DNA of 64,000 nt from Massilia sp. Root335 (GTDB lineage: Bacteria > Pseudomonadota > Gammaproteobacteria > Burkholderiales > Burkholderiaceae_D): NCBI RefSeq assembly GCF_001425685.1, contig NZ_LMCY01000011.1, forward strand, positions 162,862 to 226,861, read 5' to 3'. Shown here piece by piece: positions 25,646 through 35,633 of the stretch (the first letter of the stretch is position 1; each line of letters starts with the position of its first letter). The notes under the pieces were generated by a model. The model ran no database searches. It was not told the origin of the DNA and worked only from the letters and a program-made list of their open reading frames with translations. The translations under genes and the position numbers were made by a program.

Positions 25646-26395
25646 CTAATTGCCGAACAATGCCTCGATGCGCGCCTTGACTTCGGGCTGGTGAAAGGTC
25701 GCTTCGTGCATCGCCAGTTCCTGGTCGATCACCGGCGGCAGCCCCCGGCGCAGCGGGGCCACCAGGTGGTCCTTCAGCGTGACCAGGGACACCCGCGGCT
25801 TTTCCGCGATCGTCCGCGCCAGCTCGAGCGCATACGCCATGACCTCGGCACGCGGCAGGACCGGGAACGGCATGCCGCGCCTTTGCAGCTCTTCGCCGCG
25901 ATACGTCCGGGCGGTGATCATCATTTCCTCCGCCAGGCCGATCCCCAGCTTTTGCGGCAGCACGAAGGTCGAGCCCATGCCCGGCGTGAAGCCGTACTTC
26001 ATGAAGTTGGCCGTGTAGACGCTCTCGCGGCTCAGGACCGGAAAATCGGCAAAGAGCCCGAGCACGAACCCGCCGCCCACGCCGTGCCCCTGCATCGCCG
26101 CGATCACGGGAATCGGGCAGTTCAGCGCCAGGCTGTAGAAGTCGCGGTCGGAAAAGCGTCCCTTGCCCTCCGAGAGGAACAGCAAGCCCTCCTTGGTGCC
26201 GCCGCTGGCGAAATAACTGTCGTAGCCGGTCAGGATCACGACCCGGTGACGGGCATCCGCGCCGACCTCCGCAAAGGCGCCGATCAGGCCCTCCGCCAGT
26301 TCGCGCGAAAAGGTATTCTTGTTGGCCCGGTCCTGCATCGTGACCTGCACGATGCCGGGTTCGATCGCCGTCGTCACGACTGCCTGCTCGTGCAT
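25646..26395 (-). CDS. Polyketide beta-branching enoyl-CoA hydratase ECH2 (PksI-like decarboxylase)
   Basis: 249 residues, the length of PksI. The crotonase fold is clear: TGYDSYFASGGT (oxyanion hole strand), AAMQGHGVGGGFVLGLFAD (101-117, second oxyanion glycines), YGFTPGMGSTFVLP. In HMGS cassettes ECH2 decarboxylates the glutaconyl-ACP made by ECH1, leaving a beta-methyl or exomethylene branch. It follows ECH1 with a 2 bp gap, so the HMGS-ECH1-ECH2 order is conserved. A strikingly similar domain is fused into the N-terminus of PKS2. This is the last gene of the polyketide transcription unit. Confidence 0.9.
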   Translation of the reverse strand: MHEQAVVTTAIEPGIVQVTMQDRANKNTFSRELAEGLIGAFAEVGADARHRVVILTGYDSYFASGGTKEGLLFLSEGKGRFSDRDFYSLALNCPIPVIAAMQGHGVGGGFVLGLFADFPVLSRESVYTANFMKYGFTPGMGSTFVLPQKLGIGLAEEMMITARTYRGEELQRRGMPFPVLPRAEVMAYALELARTIAEKPRVSLVTLKDHLVAPLRRGLPPVIDQELAMHEATFHQPEVKARIEALFGN

Positions 26396-26397
26396 GG

Positions 26398-27180
26398 TCA
26401 CCCTCCTTCCCAGGGAAACTGCCCGGTCTTCACGTAGCGGGCGATCTTCTGCAGGTTGTCCCGGTCGCCGAACACCTCGACGTTCGCCGCCAGTGCCCTG
26501 GCCTTGAATGCGGCCAGAGAATCGTCCAGCGCGTTCATGTAGCGCTTGTAGCGCAGGATGGCCGGCTTGGACAGGCGGCGCAGGCGCAGCAGCTTCTTGC
26601 GCAGCAGGTTCTGGCTGTCGGGCGCGCACTCGTCGACCAGCCCCCACTCGTGCGCGCAGCGCGCGGAAACCGGCTCGGTCATCAGGGTCATGTAATTGGC
26701 CTTCGCAAAACCCATCCTGCGCGCCAGGAACGGCATGACGCAGGCCGGCATCAGCCCGAACAGCAGTTCCGACAGGCCGAAGCTCGCGCCCTCGTCGCAC
26801 AGCACGATGTCGCAGGCGGCGACGAAGCCGATGCCGCCGGCATTGGCCTGGCCGCGCACATGCGCGACCGTGACGTACGGCCCCGTCGCCAGGCGCAGCC
26901 ACAGGTCGTACATCGGGCCCGGATCGAAGATCTGCCCGGACTGGCCGCCCTCCACGCGCCGCTGGATCGCCTTGAAATCCGCACCGAAGCAGAACACCTC
27001 GGGCGAGCCCTCGATCACCACGATCTTCACGCTCGCTTCGCACAGGTCGAGGACCTCGGTGAACTCGCGCACCAGCAGGTCGTCGATCGTGTTGTTGGCG
27101 CCGGGGCGGTGGATCCGGATGAAGCAGATATCGTCTTCGAACCGGACCACGAGCGTCTCGCGCGGCGCCGCGCCGGTCAT
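26398..27180 (-). CDS. Polyketide beta-branching enoyl-CoA hydratase ECH1 (PksH-like dehydratase)
   Basis: 260 residues, close to PksH. Crotonase features: SPEVFCFGADFKAI (first oxyanion strand), HVRGQANAGGIGFVAACDI (about 105-123), FGLSELLFGLMP. ECH1 dehydrates the HMG-ACP product of the HMG synthase to glutaconyl-ACP. Its start overlaps the HMG synthase stop by ATGA; a Met two codons upstream is possible but less economical. The longer in-frame reading runs back through the HMGS gene out of its frame and is not real. Confidence 0.9.
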   Translation of the reverse strand: MTGAAPRETLVVRFEDDICFIRIHRPGANNTIDDLLVREFTEVLDLCEASVKIVVIEGSPEVFCFGADFKAIQRRVEGGQSGQIFDPGPMYDLWLRLATGPYVTVAHVRGQANAGGIGFVAACDIVLCDEGASFGLSELLFGLMPACVMPFLARRMGFAKANYMTLMTEPVSARCAHEWGLVDECAPDSQNLLRKKLLRLRRLSKPAILRYKRYMNALDDSLAAFKARALAANVEVFGDRDNLQKIARYVKTGQFPWEGG

Positions 27181-28439
27181 GAGATCCATTCGTAGATCCT
27201 GCGGTATTCCTTGATCTCTTTCAGGAACAGCACCGGCCTGCCGTGCGCCTTCCTGGCCTGCGGGACGAAATCGGTGTCCAGCACGACGTTGCGCGTGCCG
27301 AAGCGCACCGCCTTGCTGCCGCGCAGGAGGTTCTCGTATTCGTCCATCGTCAGTTCGTAGCGATTGTCGAGGTGCTGCCTGATCCGCGACTGGCGGATCC
27401 GTTCCTGGCCTTCCTTGTTCACCACGCCGCTGAAGAACTCCGAGCAGCACCCGGAACCGTACGAAAACACGCCGACGCGTTGCGGCGTCCCGAAATCGCC
27501 GTTGTCGATGGTGCTGGCGAGCGCCATCATGGCCGTCGCGCCCATGATGTTGCCGACCCGCTGGCAGTAGGTGATGCCGGGACCGAAACGGCGCTTGAAG
27601 TCGGCCTCGATATCGCCCGGCGAAAAGCCGCGCGCATATTTGCGCATCATGTTGCGGTGCGCGCCCTTGACCATGCCGCCGAACGGCGTGTGGTAGGCGA
27701 GGTAGCCGAAGGTATTGGCATAGTCGGCGCCGCGCACGCGCTTCTGGTATTCGAGGAAGGCGTTTTCGGCGCAGTCCAGGTACGAGAGCAGCGACAGGTC
27801 CGAATCGCCCGCTTCCGAGTCGGTCGACGGGCGGCAGGTATCCATCACCTCGTAGCCGTACGAACCGTTCGCACCCGCATCGACCTGGAAGACGTACGGC
27901 GTTTCGCTCACCAGCATGGCGACCGCGCCGGCGCCGCCGCTCGGTTCGGCGAACGCCCATTCCATCTTGAACGCGTTGCCGCCCTCTTCCAGGATGAAGC
28001 GCGAGATATCGGTCGCGATCACCAGCGCCTTGGCGCCGGGCGACACCTGGGCCAGGACGAAATTGATCGCGTTCTGCAGGCCCGCGACGCCGGAGAAGCA
28101 GGCGTTCTTCACTTCGAACAGCCGGCAGTTGCGGTTCAGTCCCAGCAGGTCGTGGCAGTAGGTGCTCATCGATTTGCCGAAATCGAACGCCGATTCGGTG
28201 CACGTGATCACCATCTCGATTCGGTTTTTCTCTTCCGGCGTGAGACTGTCGATGATCGGCTTCGCGGCGTTGACCGCGAACGTGATCGGGTCCTCGTACG
28301 GCAGCGCGACGCTCTTCTGCCGCATCATCAGATTGTCGAACCTGGTGCGGTCCAGGTCCCGGTACGCGGCAAGCTTTTCGACGTCCAGAAACGCCGTGCC
28401 GGCAAATACGTTCATTGCTTCGATTCCTGCTTTGACCAT
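27177..28439 (-). CDS. Polyketide beta-branching HMG-CoA synthase homologue (PksG-like)
   Basis: 420 residues, the usual length. The catalytic Cys114 lies in VKNACFSGVAG, the His in YLAYHTPFGGMVKGAHRNM (about 250), and EWAFAEPSGGAGAVAM marks the thiolase fold. In trans-AT assembly lines this enzyme adds an acetyl-ACP carbanion to the beta-keto group on a tandem ACP. Its targets here are probably the Trp-containing tandem ACPs of PKS3 and PKS2. The donor ACP and decarboxylating KS are not in this window. GAGGCACC precedes the start. Confidence 0.94.
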   Translation of the reverse strand: MVKAGIEAMNVFAGTAFLDVEKLAAYRDLDRTRFDNLMMRQKSVALPYEDPITFAVNAAKPIIDSLTPEEKNRIEMVITCTESAFDFGKSMSTYCHDLLGLNRNCRLFEVKNACFSGVAGLQNAINFVLAQVSPGAKALVIATDISRFILEEGGNAFKMEWAFAEPSGGAGAVAMLVSETPYVFQVDAGANGSYGYEVMDTCRPSTDSEAGDSDLSLLSYLDCAENAFLEYQKRVRGADYANTFGYLAYHTPFGGMVKGAHRNMMRKYARGFSPGDIEADFKRRFGPGITYCQRVGNIMGATAMMALASTIDNGDFGTPQRVGVFSYGSGCCSEFFSGVVNKEGQERIRQSRIRQHLDNRYELTMDEYENLLRGSKAVRFGTRNVVLDTDFVPQARKAHGRPVLFLKEIKEYRRIYEWIS

Positions 28440-28484
28440 GACGGGTGCCTCGATGGATTGTTAAGGTTTGGGTTGGCAAAAAAA

Positions 28485-29471
28485 TCAGGAGACGACTTCG
28501 AGCCGTGCGTGCGCGGGTTGCGGCAGGCACGCGTCGCTCCATGTGTTCAATAGCGACCAGGTGCAGTGCAGGTCCCTGCCGAGCGCTTCGTGCAGCTGGA
28601 TCGCCAGGGCCATCCGGCCATTCATCGTCACGCAGCCGGCGCCGACCGGATAGACGCGGCTGATCGCGGGACAAAAGAGCCAGCTGCCGGCCCCGTCGAC
28701 GTGCCAGCTTCCCAGGTTGGAAAACATCCCGGTCACGCCGTGTTTCTGGCGCTCGCGCTTGCGGATGTCCTTGCGCATGCCTTCCTTGCCCAGCAAGCGG
28801 CCCAGGTGGAGCATGAGCCACATGCCCCAGTGACAGCCGCGCCGCTTCAGGCGGTCGACGCGTTGCTGGACCGCCTGCGGCGCGGCATCGCCTTCGAGGT
28901 CGACGGCCAGGAACGACATGTGCGGCGCCTGCACCGAAGGGCGCGTCACCGCGCCGCGCAGATTCACCGGCACCATCCAGCGCCGCGCCGCGCCGGGCGC
29001 CACCAGCTCGGCCGCCACGGCCCGGTCCAGGTGGCACAGCAGGTAGCTGTTGACCGTCACCCCGGCCGCCCGCGCCGCGGCGGCGATCCGCGCGGTCTCC
29101 CCGGGCGTGAACAGCCGCCACGCCAGGCGCTGCCCGACCGGCAGAAACGCCACCGGGCGGGTCCAGTGGAATGCGCTCTTCCATCGTTGCCGCCGCACCG
29201 GCAGCGCATCCAGGACCGACGACAATCCGCGCAGGCCGCGCCACGGCGTGAAGCGCTCGCCGCGCCATTCGGGCAGGCGGCCGGGCGCCGCGCCGCCGTC
29301 GGCCAGCAGATGCGCAAGCCCGCTGACGCCGTCGTAGCGGTCATGCGGCAGTTCGAACCAGCGCGGCTTGCCGTCGGCCGCAGGCGCACGCTCTTCCCCG
29401 AAGACGATCGAAATGTTCTCGCCGCAGTCGCGCAGCGCGGCGAACATCTCCGCGATCCAGTCGATTTTCAT
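28485..29471 (-). CDS. Condensation-like CoA/ACP-dependent acyltransferase
   Basis: 328 residues from the ATG preceded by GGGAGGGG (an ATG four codons earlier is the alternative). The HxxxDG motif of the condensation/BAHD/PapA superfamily is seen as PHDRYDGVSG near residue 45; the first His of HHxxxDG is Pro, which is common in acyltransferase members. Later blocks GVTVNSYLLCHLDRAV, WMVPVNLRGAV and GMFSNLGSW fit the second half of the fold. It could esterify or amidate the polyketide, or release it from the last carrier. It sits between the hydroxylase (12 bp) and HMGS (45 bp) genes, so a role in the pathway is likely. Confidence 0.72.
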   Translation of the reverse strand: MKIDWIAEMFAALRDCGENISIVFGEERAPAADGKPRWFELPHDRYDGVSGLAHLLADGGAAPGRLPEWRGERFTPWRGLRGLSSVLDALPVRRQRWKSAFHWTRPVAFLPVGQRLAWRLFTPGETARIAAAARAAGVTVNSYLLCHLDRAVAAELVAPGAARRWMVPVNLRGAVTRPSVQAPHMSFLAVDLEGDAAPQAVQQRVDRLKRRGCHWGMWLMLHLGRLLGKEGMRKDIRKRERQKHGVTGMFSNLGSWHVDGAGSWLFCPAISRVYPVGAGCVTMNGRMALAIQLHEALGRDLHCTWSLLNTWSDACLPQPAHARLEVVS

Positions 29472-29495
29472 CTCCCCTCCCATGCGGGTCGCCGG

Positions 29496-30752
29496 TCAGC
29501 CCTGTGCCCGGGCATCGAGTCCATCCGCCGGTTCCCGCGGCGGCGCATCCGGGGTATCGTGGTATTTGTGCACGAGGTCCATGAACCACCTGAACCGCGG
29601 GCCGTCCCATTCGTAGCCGTTCAGCTGCTCGTCGAGCCGGATCGAATACTTGAGTTCATCGGGCAGCACGCTGGTGCGCTTTTTCAGTTCGGCGGAAATC
29701 GGCTGGTCCAGGTTGATGGCGAACCCGTACGGCTCCAGCCGCCCGTAGTGGTGGAGCGAATGCTGGATCACGGACAGGAATTCGCGGCTCAGCTTCGGAT
29801 ACACCCCCGGAATGTACTGGTGCAGTTCCATGTCCACCTTCACGTCCGCCGTGTAGAAAAAGGCGGCCACCAGCGGGTTGTAGAACGGGATCGGAAACGC
29901 GAGCGCGCTGCGAAAAAAACCCTCGAGGTAGCCGTTCCCCGCCACGCCGATCAACGCGCACGGCAGCGCGTCGTGGTGGGTGCCGTGGAGATAGACGAAA
30001 TCGAATTCCGAGTTGTGGCCGAGCCAGTGGTCGCGATAGAACCAGTCGTTCAGGTTCTTCACGCTGCGCTTCTGGACCACGAAGGCGAGGACGCAGGTCA
30101 GCGGCATGAACACGAGTGAGAAGTTGGCGTACCGGATGACCAGGTACCACGGTATCAGGTACACGATATGCGTCAGCATCCCGGTGCAGTAGGCGTGGAC
30201 GATCTCCGGCACCACCCGCGATTCGCGCTCGACGTTCGATTTCCAGACCGACTCCATCAGCACGTTGCGCACGTGGTCCTTCTTCATCAGGTGCGCGGCG
30301 AGGATCACGCTGCGGTAGCCGGCGATGAAGATGAAGTGCGCCCAGAACAGTCCCACCGCGACCTGGTGGGTCCACGCCACGTGGTGCGGCAGGTCCGGGG
30401 TCACCGCGATCAGGTAGTTCTCGAGCGCCAGCAGGGCCAGCGCGATGAAGTACTGCGGCTTGATGTTCCGGACCTTGTGCACGAGCGAATACACGATCTC
30501 CTGCGGACGCCTGAGCGCCAGCGGCACCTTCCATTTCACGCCGTGGCGGAGCGGGAACGTGACCAGCATGAACCCGCAGAGCGGCAGGCCGATCACGGTC
30601 ATGAGGTGGCGCGGCCCGTACGCGAACCAGATCAGCGCCGCGCACACGACGATCATGAGCGCGTAGTCGAGCAGGTCCTTGTCCTGATAATTGATCCGCT
30701 GCTTTCTTGCGCCATACAATTGATGGAATTTTTCTGCGTTGACTGTTTTCAT
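29496..30752 (-). CDS. Integral-membrane fatty-acid-hydroxylase/sterol-desaturase superfamily enzyme
   Basis: 418 residues with several hydrophobic segments (about 30-50, 52-70, 105-122, 135-160, 205-235). The di-iron histidine set of this superfamily is complete: HWLGH (HX3H), HGTHH (HX2HH) and HSLHH (HX2HH). It should be an O2-dependent membrane hydroxylase or desaturase, using a lipid-like chain as substrate. In this operon the substrate may be the polyketide or its acyl precursor; that is inference. The start after GAGGGGCAGGT is preferred over an ATG eight codons upstream without a ribosome site. Confidence 0.82.
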   Translation of the reverse strand: MKTVNAEKFHQLYGARKQRINYQDKDLLDYALMIVVCAALIWFAYGPRHLMTVIGLPLCGFMLVTFPLRHGVKWKVPLALRRPQEIVYSLVHKVRNIKPQYFIALALLALENYLIAVTPDLPHHVAWTHQVAVGLFWAHFIFIAGYRSVILAAHLMKKDHVRNVLMESVWKSNVERESRVVPEIVHAYCTGMLTHIVYLIPWYLVIRYANFSLVFMPLTCVLAFVVQKRSVKNLNDWFYRDHWLGHNSEFDFVYLHGTHHDALPCALIGVAGNGYLEGFFRSALAFPIPFYNPLVAAFFYTADVKVDMELHQYIPGVYPKLSREFLSVIQHSLHHYGRLEPYGFAINLDQPISAELKKRTSVLPDELKYSIRLDEQLNGYEWDGPRFRWFMDLVHKYHDTPDAPPREPADGLDARAQG

Positions 30753-30783
30753 ACCTGCCCCTCGGGATCCGGTCATGCCGGGT

Positions 30784-32130
<1,347 letters not shown>

Positions 32131-32146
32131 GATCGTCCTTTGCGGC

Positions 32147-33037
32147 TTACTTGTAATGGCTGCGCAGGGTCGCCAGGATTTTTTCCTTGAAGGTGAAATC
32201 GGTCAGGCTGCGTTCCGTCATCAGCTCGTCCGGCACCTCCTTGTTGTACGCCGCGGACAGGTTCTGGATCACCGTGATCCGGTTCGTGGACAGATTGTTC
32301 ATCGTCTGCTCGCGCGCGATCCAGACGTTGTCGATCAGGGCGAACGCCTTGTTCAGGCGCTGGCGATACAGCTTACCGGCACGGTTGTAGATGTCTTCGC
32401 GCAGGATCAGCTTGCGTTCCTTGTCGACCCACAGCCGCGATTTGCCGTACTGGGTCTTGTGCGCCCGCTTTTCGGTCGGCGTCGATTCGACGATCCACAC
32501 CGGCCGCCCGTCCTGCACGTCTTCGCCGACCATCGTGTAGGTGTAGTCGTCGACCTTCTTCAACTGGGTGTCGTCGACGAAGAACTCGGTCCCGAAGAAG
32601 CTGCCGCCGTCTTCGTTGCCGTCGCCGCCCGACACCACGCGCCGCACCTTTTCCAGCGCCGGCAGGTAGAGCAGCACGTCGTTCTCGCGGTCCGAATCGG
32701 CGTATTCGTAGGTGAGCATGCCGATGCCCTTGTCGGTGACCGGCTGGAGCACCAGGGAAATCGCGCGCGAATCCTTTTTGTCGCTCCCCCATTTTTTCTC
32801 GCCGACTTCCAGCACGGTCACGCGCGGCTGTTCCTTGCAGTTCGTGCCGCCGTTGCCGATCACGTAGCGGCAGGTCGACAGCTTCACCTTGATGACCGCG
32901 GTGGTGAAGGCCTTGCGGTACACGTCGTCCGACGATTTCATGATGTCGGTGGCCGTCATCGCATACAGCATGCCCGGCATGGCCAGCAGGGCCCCCATCG
33001 CGGCGGTGCGCGCACGCGCGCCAAAAGCAGACTTCAT
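32147..33037 (-). CDS. LolA-like periplasmic lipid/lipoprotein-carrier family protein
   Basis: 296 residues. A signal peptide (about 1-26, ending LYA) is followed by the half-barrel LolA-like domain: ISLVLQPVTDKGIGMLTYEYAD, LLYLPALEKVRRVV, FFGTEFFVDD, WIVESTPTEK, LWVDKERKLILREDIY. Proteins of this type are commonly encoded beside RND/MMPL transporters that move lipids or pigments to the outer membrane. Here it is 17 bp downstream of such a transporter gene, so it probably receives the hydrophobic product in the periplasm. AAGGATC precedes the start. Confidence 0.87.
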   Translation of the reverse strand: MKSAFGARARTAAMGALLAMPGMLYAMTATDIMKSSDDVYRKAFTTAVIKVKLSTCRYVIGNGGTNCKEQPRVTVLEVGEKKWGSDKKDSRAISLVLQPVTDKGIGMLTYEYADSDRENDVLLYLPALEKVRRVVSGGDGNEDGGSFFGTEFFVDDTQLKKVDDYTYTMVGEDVQDGRPVWIVESTPTEKRAHKTQYGKSRLWVDKERKLILREDIYNRAGKLYRQRLNKAFALIDNVWIAREQTMNNLSTNRITVIQNLSAAYNKEVPDELMTERSLTDFTFKEKILATLRSHYK

Positions 33038-33054
33038 GGCTGATCCTTTCGATG

Positions 33055-35625
33055 TCACGGTTGAGGTGCGGCGGCCAGCGGTGCGGCCACCTCGTCCTGT
33101 TTCGCCTGGAACCGCAGCTTGAACACGAGGATCAAGGCCGGGGTCAGGAACAATTCGCATACGAGGCCGGAGAAAATGGCGAGGAAACCGAGCTTGCCGA
33201 GGCTGGCCAGGCCCGGCGTGGTGGCGACGGACATGATGCCGAAACCGAAGCCGAGGATCATCGACGCGAACACCGTCGACTGTCCGCACTCCTTCACCGT
33301 GTCGACCAGCGCGCGCCGGATATCGCCGTCGTGCAGGACTTCGGTGCGGTACACGGAGACGAAATGGATGGTGTCGTCGACCGCGATGCCGACCGCGATC
33401 GGCGCCAGCATCATCGTGTAGAAATCGAGCGGGATGTTCAGCCAGCCCAGCACGCCCAGCACGAGGAACGACGGCACCACGTTGGGAATCAGCGAGACCG
33501 CGCCGGCCTTGAACGAATTGAAGATCACCAGCAGCATGCCGGAGATGACCAGGAGACTGAGGCCGAAGCTCTGCAGCTCGTTCGTGACGAGATAATCGGC
33601 GGCCTTCATGCCCATCGCGAACAGGCCGGTGATCGACACCCTGGCGTTCGGGTAGTCTTTCCTGATCAGGTCGAGCGAGGCATGGATATCCTGCTTCATG
33701 CGTTCGAACACCTTCGTGTACTCGGACGATCCGTAGCCGCGCAGCGTCACGGTGATGTTGGCCTTGCGGTAGCTCTCGCTGACCAGCTTTTCGCGTTCCT
33801 CCGGATTGGCCACGTTGAACGTGAACAGCGTCTGCGACAGGACCTCGCGTTTCGACGGGATGGCATACATGTCCGGACGCCCGTCGTTCTGCTTCTGGTA
33901 GGCGTCCTTGACCACGTTGACGATCGAACCCGTGCTGACGACGTACTTGCCGTAGTCCTTTTCGAACTTGTGCTGCAGGTCGTCGATCACGCGCAATACC
34001 GCCGGGTCCTGGAAGCCGTTGTCCTCGCCGAGGTCGACGTACAGCGACATCTGCGACGAACCGGCCATCTTCTGGTCCAGCAGCTTGATGGCCTGGTAGA
34101 AGTTCGACTGCTTCGAATACTGGTCGTACACGCTGTAGTCGACCTTGACGTGCAGCGCTCCCCAGACGGAGGCGACGAACAGCAGCAGGAACGGCGTAAT
34201 GAAGGCCCACGGCTTCTGTTCCACCATCGGCACGATCTTGTCCAGCGCGCGCTGCAGCGCAGGCACGAAATTCGGCGTGAGCCTTGCGATCAGCGCCGCC
34301 AGGCCGGTGTTGCGCCTGGCCGGATCGGGCGCCGGCGACCAGATATCCAGCAGCACCGGCAGCAGATGCATCGTGAGGAAGAACACGACGCCCACGCCGA
34401 TCGCCGACATCAGCGAAAAATTAATCACCGGGACCAGGCTGCCCGACAACAGGGACAGCATGCCGGCGATCGTCGTGATCGTCGTCAGGAAGCACGCCAG
34501 GCCCGCTTTTTCATAGGCCTCGCGGATCGCGGCCGCCGTGTCATGGCCCTCGGCGCGGAAGTACAGGTAGCTCGACGTCATGTGGGTGACGTCGGCCATG
34601 CCGATCGTCAGGATCAGCAGGATGGTCAGGATCACGAACGGCGAAATCGACATGCCGGTCCAGCCGGCGATGCCGAACGTCCAGATGGTGGACAGGACGA
34701 TGATCACCGCCGGCCACAGGGCGCCCGCGAACGAGCGGAAAATCATGAACAGGGTGGTCAGCATGATGAGCAGGCCGACCATGTAGAGCAGGCCCATTTC
34801 CTTGCCCATCTTGACCTGGTTGTCGGAGTCGATGGTATTGCCGACCTTGTAGTACTCGAGGTGCGCCGCATATTCCGGCCGGGCCAGGATCTCGTTCAGC
34901 GCGGCGTTCAGGGCCACGTAATCGGCCATGTCGGTCGGCTTGAAGCGCAGCGGTTCTTCCGCCCCGCCCGCCTTCGCCTGCGGATCGCCCACCGTCATGT
35001 TGACGGTCTGGCCGGCCGCGCTGGCCTCCCCGGCATTGATCGGGATGGCGCCGAAATCGGTCTTGATGTAGATGGCGCCGTACTTCTCGTCCTTCGAGAA
35101 ATACTTCAGGACGAAATCCCGTTCCGACCAGGCGGTCCTGCGGATCGCGGCCAGTGCCGGTTCGGCTGTCGGAACCGTGTCGCCGACCAGCCAGTGCGAC
35201 ACCATCGCGTCCTGCTTGACCGTGAGGACCGGGGCGTTGACGAGCGTATCGACCTTGAGGACATGGTCGAGGGCCGAGCTCTCCCCGGCCTTGACCTTCG
35301 CGTGATAATTGAGCAGCTCGTCGCGGATGCCCTTCACCGCTTTCAGGGACGCGGCGGAAAAGACATTGCCGTCCTTCGGGCGATACACGATCACCACGCC
35401 GTCGTCGCTGCCGAACTGGTCGTGGAACTGGTTGTACGCCACGAACGCGGCGTCATCCTGCTTGAGCCATCGTTCGATCGTGAAGTCGAACTGCAGCTTC
35501 GACATCCCGACGATGAAAAAGGCGGTTGCGGCGGCAAGCATCAACAACACGAGCGCCTTGCGTTTCCGGACCCAATCGGGGACACCGGTAAGGTAGTGCG
35601 ACGTCCAGCTCAGTACTCTTTTCAT
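33055..35625 (-). CDS. RND/MMPL-family exporter
   Basis: 856 residues with the duplicated RND layout: one membrane helix (about 27-46), a large periplasmic loop, five to six helices (about 275-430, including GMADVTHMTSSYLYFR), a helix near 475, a second periplasmic loop, and the final helix set (about 690-845, including AVGIAVDDTIHFVSVYR). The charged residues GMADVTH and GIAVDDTIH in the fourth-helix positions are typical of proton-driven members. With the LolA-like protein it forms a likely route for the polyketide or a lipidated form of it across the envelope. It starts 8 bp after PKS1. Confidence 0.92.
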   Translation of the reverse strand: MKRVLSWTSHYLTGVPDWVRKRKALVLLMLAAATAFFIVGMSKLQFDFTIERWLKQDDAAFVAYNQFHDQFGSDDGVVIVYRPKDGNVFSAASLKAVKGIRDELLNYHAKVKAGESSALDHVLKVDTLVNAPVLTVKQDAMVSHWLVGDTVPTAEPALAAIRRTAWSERDFVLKYFSKDEKYGAIYIKTDFGAIPINAGEASAAGQTVNMTVGDPQAKAGGAEEPLRFKPTDMADYVALNAALNEILARPEYAAHLEYYKVGNTIDSDNQVKMGKEMGLLYMVGLLIMLTTLFMIFRSFAGALWPAVIIVLSTIWTFGIAGWTGMSISPFVILTILLILTIGMADVTHMTSSYLYFRAEGHDTAAAIREAYEKAGLACFLTTITTIAGMLSLLSGSLVPVINFSLMSAIGVGVVFFLTMHLLPVLLDIWSPAPDPARRNTGLAALIARLTPNFVPALQRALDKIVPMVEQKPWAFITPFLLLFVASVWGALHVKVDYSVYDQYSKQSNFYQAIKLLDQKMAGSSQMSLYVDLGEDNGFQDPAVLRVIDDLQHKFEKDYGKYVVSTGSIVNVVKDAYQKQNDGRPDMYAIPSKREVLSQTLFTFNVANPEEREKLVSESYRKANITVTLRGYGSSEYTKVFERMKQDIHASLDLIRKDYPNARVSITGLFAMGMKAADYLVTNELQSFGLSLLVISGMLLVIFNSFKAGAVSLIPNVVPSFLVLGVLGWLNIPLDFYTMMLAPIAVGIAVDDTIHFVSVYRTEVLHDGDIRRALVDTVKECGQSTVFASMILGFGFGIMSVATTPGLASLGKLGFLAIFSGLVCELFLTPALILVFKLRFQAKQDEVAAPLAAAPQP

Positions 35626-35633
35626 GGCATTCT

